Positions 56,080-64,000 of a stretch of DNA of 64,000 nucleotides are shown here, piece after piece. Position 1 is the first letter of the stretch; each line of letters starts with the position of its first letter. The position numbers and the translations under genes were made by a program. Location: assembly GCF_023343835.1 (NCBI RefSeq), contig NC_064437.1, positions 2,118,001 to 2,182,000 on the forward strand, in the 5' to 3' direction. The stretch is from Lagopus muta (taxonomy: Eukaryota; Chordata; Aves; Galliformes; Phasianidae). The notes beneath the pieces are model-generated. The model saw only the letters and a program-made list of their open reading frames with translations. It did no database searches and was not told the origin of the DNA.

Positions 56080-58600
56080 TATGGGAATAAAGTCCTTCCT
56101 TTCACAACATGGTCTCCTGTTGAGACTCTGCCTGCTTCTCTCTTGCAGGTAGGATCCAAGCACTAACCAAAGGCAGCATGTATGTAAAACCACTAATTGG
56201 CATGAATTCAGCTTTCATTTTCCTTTAGGTGGGTGGATGCTGCTGGCTGTGTTCTGGTCCCCATGACTTGACAAGACAAGTGCTCAGGTGTCCCCAGGAT
56301 GTGGCTTTGTGGGGCTCACAATATAAAACAAAATCATCAGAAGAGTGGAACTCAGTTCAGCTTAGAGATTTTGGTGCTTCACAAGCATGGAGAGAGGAAA
56401 GTTCATGGAATAAGTTCAAATACACCATAACTGCTGGGCAAACTGGGGGAACTCCACTGCCCTCTGCAGAAGATGACTGCACATTTAGCTGCCATCTGAC
56501 TTGAGAAAGGAAAGTTATTCAATCAAGATTCATTTATTCTTCAGATTTTCGAGTTACAAGTCTGCCCTCTACGCAAACTGATGGGCGGCTGGGGGCCACA
56601 TCCTCACCTGCAGGATGGGGGCTGTGCCCAACCTCATTCCTCCTCCCAAACCCAGGGGTCTCCCCACACATGGAGGCAGAGGGGAGGCCTGAGCAGCTCA
56701 GGAGGGAAGTTGTATTTTGTCTGGAGACAACTTTATTTGTCTGAGGAAGGGGGAATAAATCAATGTGACATAAACTTTTCCCATTCATCTATGCAGAACT
56801 GCAGCCCAAAGGGATGGTGCAGATGTGGTGTAATTGGCAGGAAATGTGGGGATGTAACCCAAAAAGAGGGGACACAACCCGAAATGAGGGTCTGAGAGTG
56901 GCTGTGGCAGAAGTTCATGCCAACCCACTGCTAAATGTGCTTCTATCACCATGCAGGTAAGGAGGAGGTGTGAGGAAGGCAGGACAGCTTCCTGCTCAGT
57001 TGTTGAGTGAGATGCAAGAGGTGGAGGGGAAGCAAAGTGGATTCCCAGGGATGTGAAGAAATCCCTGTGCTGACATCAGCACGGCCCTGTCGTGTCCTCA
57101 CCACAAAACCAACACGTTCAGAACTCAGAGATGTTCCTCTGCAGGAGCACAGCTGAGGGACCCACAGCTGTTTGGGATGCATGCTATCACCCAGCTGGGA
57201 GCAGCTCCCTTCTGCGCACTCTGCCACATCTCAGGGTGGGCAGAAGCTTCACTTCTCTATTATTTTTCCTGGATATTTTCCTAAGCCGTTCCTCCGGCTC
57301 ACGTGTAACACCCTCGATTCCCTTTAACAAACACAGACAGACAAGCAGTGAGTTATCACTGCTGTTCATAAAATCGCTCTGCTAATATTTTTCCCCAACA
57401 CGCTGAGTTCCAGCGCCGCGCAACGCGCGCAGCCCCATCCGCAGGCATCGCGCCCGCCAAATGGTGCCTTGGTGGCACGTAAGCACTGCGTGGGCCTTTT
57501 ATGGGCCTTCTGCACAACGCTGAATTTTACCCAAAATGCAGGTTAAAGCCCATGCTAGGTATTTATGCAAGCAGGTCCATAATCTCTCTTCCAAAACCTC
57601 CCCAAGCAGCTCTTCGCTTGCTAAGCCAGGTAGCTCCCTGTCTGGAGAGTGCCATTATGCATTTTAGGGGACTCTGTTTATTCATTTTGGTTAAGAAAAC
57701 AAACACAGCAAAGCCCCTTCGTGTCTTGACCAAGCCAGCAGTCACCAGGGTCCCGAGCCCCTGTCTGAGCCACTCCAGCATTTTCCTCCTCCACCTCCTA
57801 AAGGCAGAATGGAGGTAGCTTGGCTTCAGTTGTGCTCTCCTCAAACATCTTGGAAAGAGGTTTGGCAGCTTCAGAACCAAAAAGTTTTGTTTTTTTTTGC
57901 CCAAAATCTAGCTTGAGGGGCCAAAATCTGTTTCTTTCTCTCTCTCTTTTACTTTTTATCTGGAGGGGGCAATGTGGATCATTTCCAGCAGAACTGCTCC
58001 TTGCCGCTCCTCACAAATCTTGACCATTAGAGTACTTCAGTGAATTCAATTTAGATCCTTCATCTTATTAGAGGAATCTTTATTAAACATTTTATTAAAG
58101 TATTTTAATGCCTTCCAAAGAGTGCTGTAAAACCCTGCTGATTCCGGAGCATCTCAGAGGGACTGCAGACAGTGCCTGGATGAGAGCACACATTGGCAAC
58201 TTATTCCTTCAGCCACGCTGACATTACTTTTGTGTTGAATTTCCTGCTTTTGCCCAGGTGCAAAAGCTTTCCAGGAGGAATTCCAGCTCAGAAAGTGATG
58301 ACGGAGTGTATTGAGCACATCAGGCAGTATTTAGAGTCCGTAAATAAAGTTTATTAGGGGGCTCTTGTTGAAATATTACATGATGAAGGAGTTCAGCAGG
58401 CGGCTGAAATGGGTTCTATGTGACCAAACAGAGAGATAATACATCTGTGGGACCAAGAAACATTTACCTGTCCAGAAGGAGAGAAGAAAAAAAAGCCAGG
58501 AATGATCCATCAAGAGGAAATCTGCACCTCAACATTTGCCAAAATATCTTAATTGGTTTGCAAACTCATCTCAGCAAATGCAACACGGAGGGCTGCTGTC
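56080..58600. other. Intergenic, nothing recognised
   Basis: Unique-looking sequence with only short ORFs and no splice-consistent exon chain. A short CT-rich run occurs near 57,935. Confidence 0.5.
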
Positions 58601-58615
58601 GCCTTCTGCTGCAGA

Positions 58616-58662
58616 ATCATAGAATAGTTTAGGTTGGAAAAGTCCACTGAGATGCAACCACC
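58616..58662 (-). mobile_element. CR1 3' end remnant
   Basis: AATCATAGAATAGTTTAGGT followed by TGGAAAAGTCCACTGAGATG is the reverse complement of the CR1 terminus. Confidence 0.75.
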
Positions 58663-60479
58663 AGCAGGATGTGTGTGGGACCAGAGCCCTCCTTGTACTA
58701 CAGCCTGGAGTCGGACTGGTGGCGATGGGCTGGGTAGGATTGTCCATCACCCACTGGAGGATTCACCCTTACATTCCCTTGGGTTTATTCCAGGCTTTCC
58801 AGTTGCTTTGTTTTCCCTCCTTTGTTCGGGAAGATGCTCCATTAACTCATCATTACTCTTCAGAGCTCATTTGTTCATTTTAGCTCACCACCAAAACTGA
58901 GTTAATGCTCACTGTCAGCAAGCAGAGCCAACGCATGGCTCTCAAGCCATGGGTCTCAAAACACAGAGGTGAACACAGTCATGAGTCCTCTGCCCTATGG
59001 GATCTGCCTCTGTTTAAGAGCCCATAGCTCTGTTCTAGCCTCTGAGATTCTCCTCCACACAAGGGGTGAACACGTGGGCTTCCTGGGTGCTCCTCCAGCC
59101 CTCCAGCCCATGTTTCCAGCTTAGCACTTAAAGCATGTAAATTAATGGGACTTAAATATATGCTTCGAGCTAACTCTATTCTAAACCTGAGCTAGATTTT
59201 CATTTTCCAAGGTAAGTCTTGTTAAAATTTGCAAGGTAAATTTTCATCTTTGTGTAGATGAAACATGACTGTCCTTCCTTCCTGGCTTCCTCCTGATAGA
59301 TTTTACCATTTTATTTCCACTTCTTAGTGAACCTCAGCCTGGAGCAATGGTCGCTGCTGTGTGGAAGATGCAGTGAACACAGCTCTGGTGTGACCTTCAC
59401 ACATCAGGAGATGATGAGTGTAGTGGGCACGTGGCTGGGACTTCATCACCACATTCTGCCTTTGGGCTTCAGTACAGCCATTGAGAAAAACAGCTCCCTA
59501 ATCCCTTTTGTGGGAAAAATGGGACATCTTCTCAGAAAGCTGAGCTTGACCAACGTGACCAACTTTGCTGATGAGTTCACTGCCATGGTGGTCATTATTT
59601 GCATGGATCTCCTTGAGTTGAGGAGGAGTTTGCAGGCTGTCATTTTGGGAAGGACATACAGCTCGAGCTAACACGCCCTGCATGTTGCACATGTTTCTTA
59701 TGTGTGTGAAATGTAATATACTGCACATTTTGGAGCCATGGATTTAGATATGATCTCATGTAAGTCTGGCTGATAAATATATTCCTATCATATAGCACCA
59801 ACATAGCTTTCACTTAGGACCGCTTGTATTCAGGTCCTTCTCCTATGCTTGGTAGAGCCAGCAGAACCCTTGGCATTGGCAGAGCTGAAGCACAACTGAT
59901 TCCAGATTTTCCCTTCCCACTGCAGCCTCCTCTTGAAAGAGAAACACATATAGATAACCCTCTGAAAGAGGAGCTACGTTTTATTTTCCACTCCACCTCA
60001 GTGACTGCTCATTCCTTGGAAGAACGACATGGAAGGGAGTGATGGCACTTCCATTGGCCAACAGCTTTGTCCAGTTCCAATGGAAACCTCTCCTTAAACT
60101 CATCTTTCTCCCGCTGTTCCGAGATGGGAGAGGCTTAACTCATTTCAAGAGGAGGAATTCAATACAGAAGGTACAGAAGCCAAATACACATTGCCAGACA
60201 AGGAGCTGCACCTTAATGACATAATTAGCAACTTGCCCCAGGGTCTCAGCGCTCACTGCCCCATGCGGCTGCTGCCTGCCTCCCTGCTGCTCTGCCCGGT
60301 CCTGCCTTCCTCTGCTGGATTTCATCCCTCAAACCTTACAAGCACAGCCCGTGTTTTCTGTAAGGAGTTGTTCACCGATCTCCCGCGTTGGATCACGCCC
60401 AACCCTGCTCTGCTCTCTGCTTCAAGCAGATCAGGTGAGAGCTCCATATTTGGTTTAATAAACCGTAATTTCTGACAAA

Positions 60480-60770
60480 GGTAACTGTCACCTTTTGTTT
60501 CATTCTGCGCGTTTATTTTTCAAGCACCGAAGCTGACCTCCGAACTCAATCTGCACTTGCCTATCGATGCATAAATATCTGTAATATCACAGTAAATTAA
60601 ATTCAGTTTTAAAGGGTTTCTATTTAACAATCTGTCAGAACTTTCACAGCGTTTGATTTCTAGTTTCCTCTGTCCACTGACAGGTTTATCTCAATATGGC
60701 TTGATTAATGAAACCTTTTATTTGGAATAAGCACACCTACGATTACCATAATCTCTTAATGCTTGCTTAG
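60480..60770. promoter_or_regulatory. Candidate conserved non-coding element
   Basis: AT-rich unique sequence with CCTATCGATGCATAAATATC, TGACAGGTTTATC (MEIS/TGIF-like) and GATTAATG motifs, and no coding potential. Composition-based. Confidence 0.35.
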
Positions 60771-61639
60771 GCAATGCTGTGCTCTGACAGCAGGGCTCCA
60801 AAAACTGCCAGCCCTGCTCAGCAATGAGATGTAGGGCTGGGGTTCTGCACGCCCTGTGGCCTCCCAGCGAGGTGAGATGGCTGCCTCAGTGCCATAGCAG
60901 TCGGTGCTGAGCATGCCCCATTATGAAGGATTGTTACTTAAGATTAGCAAGTGCACACTTCATTTATGATTAGCCTTATCCTAGGGAGGTGATGAGTGCT
61001 CTCCATGTGGGCTCATATGGAGAGTTCATTGCACTGCAGCTGCAAGGGATGAAGTTCTCCAATGCTATTCCCTAAACACAAGCATGGAAGTGACTTATTC
61101 CTGGATTAGGAACACATAAGGACGGTGCTTCTCACTCTTGTGGGCAGGTGAATGGTACACACATCTCACTCAGCTGCCAGGCACTGAGCCATTTCCTCAC
61201 TCTGCAGGCAGTGGGTGAACCCACAGCCCCGCAGAGCATCAGGGCTGATGTTGACTTCAGCAAGGCCAGGGTTCACCAGGAGTTTGATCCCATCTGTGCT
61301 CTTATTTACAGCTGGGCTTCTTCATTTTCGTTCAACAGCCGAAGGTCAAACCCCATTAGGTTCTGCTGAGTCCATCTCTTTGGAAAACGAAGGCCCCAGC
61401 TCCAAACGTGACCACCTCAAAGGAGACTGAATGACCTCAGTGGGTTATCTCCGACTTTCCTTTGCTTCTGGGTGCTGCAGGGTCCCCCACATCACACCAC
61501 CATCACTAGCAGTGCCAACAAAGATCTCTCTGCCCCACGCACCGCTGTGAAGGTCACACGGACAGTGTCCCATGCATTGGGTCACTCCAAAGGGTCAATA
61601 TCAATTTGTATAGAAATATCAAGAGCTATCATGTCAGCT

Positions 61640-62160
61640 TTTTGTAACTCTTAAAGAGGAGAATCTTAAGGTGACTTGTGTGCTTGCTTGTACAGAATTA
61701 AAAAGTATGTCAAGAGATTTATTTAATTAAGGCATTAATTGGAATCAGGAAATACAGTCTCAGTTCTGGATTAAGACCAAGAGAGGTTTTGTCATTCATA
61801 TATAAATAACTCCCATACGAGGAAACATTTTTTCTGCCGGTGTGTGCATACACAGCAGCATAAAGAGCACTTTGTGAGCATCTACTCAATCACGGAATAT
61901 TTCCCAGTATGAAAAGTTGGAGAAACTCATTAGGAACAAACTGTTTGTTTTCAGTCGATAAGCGCAGCACGGTTCGATGGCGCTGCATACGATGGGAGCA
62001 GTAGTTTCAATGGCCGAACGCTTCGGATTGTCATAAAAATGTTTATTTGCAGGAGAGATCCTCCTGGTGGAATTATTGTAATTCTGCGACACGTTTCAGA
62101 CTTTTTGGGTTGTTTCACACTCTGCTTTTTAACCTTCAACAACAAATATTGTTGTATCAT
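61640..62160. promoter_or_regulatory. Candidate conserved non-coding element with retained CpGs
   Basis: AT-rich unique DNA containing TTAATTAAGGCATTAATTGG, AAATATTTCC-like and CAGTCGATAAGCGCAG. CpGs persist at about 61,955-62,030 outside any island, which is unusual for neutral bird DNA and suggests constraint. Confidence 0.4.
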
Positions 62161-62639
62161 GAAGACAGCAAATCCAAACAATTACATATGTAGTCCAAAG
62201 GCATACACAAGAAAATCAATATTTGACATCTTTGCAACTCCCTCTTTGGAGCAGCGCTCAATAGCTCTTATTCATTATACACTTATATCTCTTTCAGATT
62301 CGCCTTTGTCACCAGAAACCCATTTTTTTTTCTCCTTTGACTTCCACATAACTTCTTTGCCCTGTACTTTTACAGATGCCTTCTGGCTATAAATACTAAT
62401 GAAATCTCTTTGCTTAATTCAATTTTGCTGGTACACTTACAGTTATGACCTAACTTTCCCACGAGAGAGACTGATTGAACATTCCAATACCTTATGGATG
62501 GGAGCAAACACTGCACAGAACTGGACTGACAATTTCCATAATTATAGAATTCACAGCCTAATGACCTTAAAAAACAATAAAAAGATCTCTTGTTAATTCC
62601 ATTTCTGTTACTGACATTCAAGATATTTCATTTTTCACA

Positions 62640-63090
62640 GGACAACAAATTTACTTTTTATTTTCAAAAGAGCAGTCTATCCTTTTACCCTAGATTAAAT
62701 TTGCTGAATATTGAAGGATTTCATTGAATATTTAGCATTTCTTTGTCTTTTAAAAGTTAGAATATTTATGATCCTTAGAATGTTTCTGACTGATTTATAG
62801 CAATCAATTACAGGACTGCGTTTTCAAATAGCCCTTTTAAAAATGAAGAATAGAATAATTAAAAAGATCAGAAGTCCTCCCTTGCATATAATTATTTCAT
62901 TATTTCATTACAGTGCAGAAATTGTTTTTGCTGACTGCGAACAATTTTAATTGAGCAAAATCTGTGTTAATATACGATAGCAAGCAGTTCTTCCTAAGAA
63001 ATAAGATCGCTAATTGCCTAAATTTTTATTCAACACAGCGAGCCTTAAAAGCCACATTGTAATATAAACCTAATCACCAGGTACAGCGGA
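62640..63090. promoter_or_regulatory. AT-rich candidate conserved element
   Basis: Many ATTA/TAAT cores, including TAATTATTTCATTATTTCAT, with no ORF and no repeat signature. Low confidence. Confidence 0.25.
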
Positions 63091-63249
63091 TACCTTTGCC
63101 ATGGTGGAGACATTCCCCAAGCATAACCTTGCTGTACAGCTAATTTATTCCTTCAACAGGTTTATGGCTGCCTGAGACATTTGTTTGGGTGCTGGCTGGC
63201 TGCCGGCTGGGCACACAGCTCTGCTCACCACTGCCTGCCCTGCTCAGCA

Positions 63250-63560
63250 ATCATGGGATTATAGAATTGTGGAATCTCAGTGTGGTTTGTGTTGGAGGGG
63301 CCTCAAAGGTCATCCAATCCCAACCCCAGCCATGGGCAAGGCCAGCTCCCACAGCCCAGTGTCCAGGGCCCATCCATGGCTTCAGGCACCTCCAGGGATG
63401 GGACAGCCACAGCTCCGGGCAGCAGTGCCTGGGCCTCGCTGACCTTGTGGAGGAGAATTTCCTCCTTATTTCTAACATAAATCTCTCTTCTTTTAGTTTA
63501 AGGTCATTCCTCTTGCCCTGTCACTACCGAGCATGGCTGCACCCAGAACCTGCTTGAGTG
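63250..63560 (-). mobile_element. CR1 LINE fragment
   Basis: From GATTATAGAATTGTGGAATC through AAAGGTCATCCAATCCCAAC to CACCTCCAGGGATGGGACAG and the TTTAGTTTAAGGTCATTCCT region, this follows the CR1 3' part in reverse orientation over about 300 bp. Confidence 0.88.
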
Positions 63561-63679
63561 GCACACAGAGATCCATAGGGCTGATGGCCACCCTTGTCCC
63601 CAGTGGTTTGGTGGGGACATGGCCACATTGGTTTTGCTCCCCACCTAGCAACTGTATGACCCCTCACTCCTACAGTTCT

Positions 63680-63845
63680 GGGATTTCATGACAAGGAAGG
63701 AGAGACACTGGAACAAGTTGCTCTAGGAAGCCATGGATGTCCAAAATCATTGGAAATGTTCAAAGTTGAGTTGAGTGGGGCTTTGGGCAACCTGATCTGG
63801 AGAGAGATGTCTCTGTCCACAGCAGCAGGGTTGCACTAAACGGTC
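63680..63845 (+). mobile_element. CR1 LINE fragment, opposite orientation
   Basis: CTGGAACAAGTTGCTCTAGG through CTTTGGGCAACCTGATCTGG to GCAGCAGGGTTGCACTAAAC is the sense-strand CR1 3' part, facing the neighbouring copy. Confidence 0.82.
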
Positions 63846-63900
63846 AGGGAGTCATTTGAGCTGGAAGGGACATGTAAAGGTTTTCTAGTCCAACACCTTT
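63846..63900 (-). mobile_element. CR1 fragment running on towards the window edge
   Basis: GTCATTTGAGCTGGAAGGGA followed by GGTTTTCTAGTCCAACACC resembles the reverse-oriented CR1 start again. Confidence 0.6.
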
Positions 63901-64000
63901 GCAGTGAACAGGGATGCTTGTAGCTCGACCAGGTGGCCAATGAATTCTAGCACCTTCGCTGGGCAGCGTGGGGCAGATATCTTGCTATGTCCTCTGCACA

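Noticed and set aside
55676..56193. His/Pro/Ser-rich and Trp/Gly/Met-rich ORFs
   Set aside because: They are translations of the TATGGATGG minisatellite.

Overview
This window is vertebrate nuclear DNA, and almost certainly from a bird in the chicken lineage. It contains several CR1 LINE fragments typical of Galliformes. It also shows the vertebrate gene order ITGB3BP - ALG6 - FOXD3, with ITGB3BP and ALG6 converging and ALG6 and FOXD3 on the same strand. None of the exons below was given; I read them from splice sites, codon phase and similarity to the human proteins as I remember them, so ortholog names are firm but transcript ends are inferred.

Layout. (1) Positions 1 to about 17.9 kb hold the 3' part of ITGB3BP (CENP-R, also NRIF3) on the + strand: six coding exons in one consistent phase chain, ending at a stop at 17891-17893. 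The 5' exons lie left of the window. (2) About 18-22.7 kb is the convergent intergenic space or ITGB3BP 3' UTR. (3) About 22.7-43.65 kb is the whole of ALG6 on the - strand: one non-coding first exon in a CpG island with NRF1 and ETS sites, then 14 coding exons that sum to exactly 507 codons plus stop. (4) About 44-49 kb is intergenic, with a CR1 fragment and its expanded pentanucleotide tail, then the start of a large CpG-rich domain. (5) 49,661-50,848 on the - strand is the single-exon gene FOXD3 (395 aa), a neural-crest and pluripotency forkhead factor with an intact forkhead domain and a Groucho-binding motif. (6) 51.4-64 kb is non-coding upstream sequence of FOXD3: long polypurine and polypyrimidine tracts, C-runs, microsatellites, two degenerate minisatellites, AT-rich stretches that look like conserved regulatory elements, and CR1 fragments at the right end.

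The three genes have unrelated jobs: CENP-R in the constitutive centromere network, ALG6 in ER glycan assembly and FOXD3 in transcription. They are neighbours by synteny and not a functional cluster.

The most unusual signal is in ALG6 splicing. One intron (28961-31222) has an exact U12-type donor and an exact U12 branch point, but reading frame is kept only if it ends in AT, making it a GT-AT intron of the minor spliceosome. Two other ALG6 introns have GC donors, and one of those abuts the same 65-nt exon. Other observations are a perfect 37.75-copy 12-bp minisatellite in an ALG6 intron, purine tracts on both sides of FOXD3, upstream ORFs in the presumed FOXD3 leader (one ending in an ATGA overlap with the FOXD3 start), and a canonical LXXLL motif at the CENP-R C-terminus.
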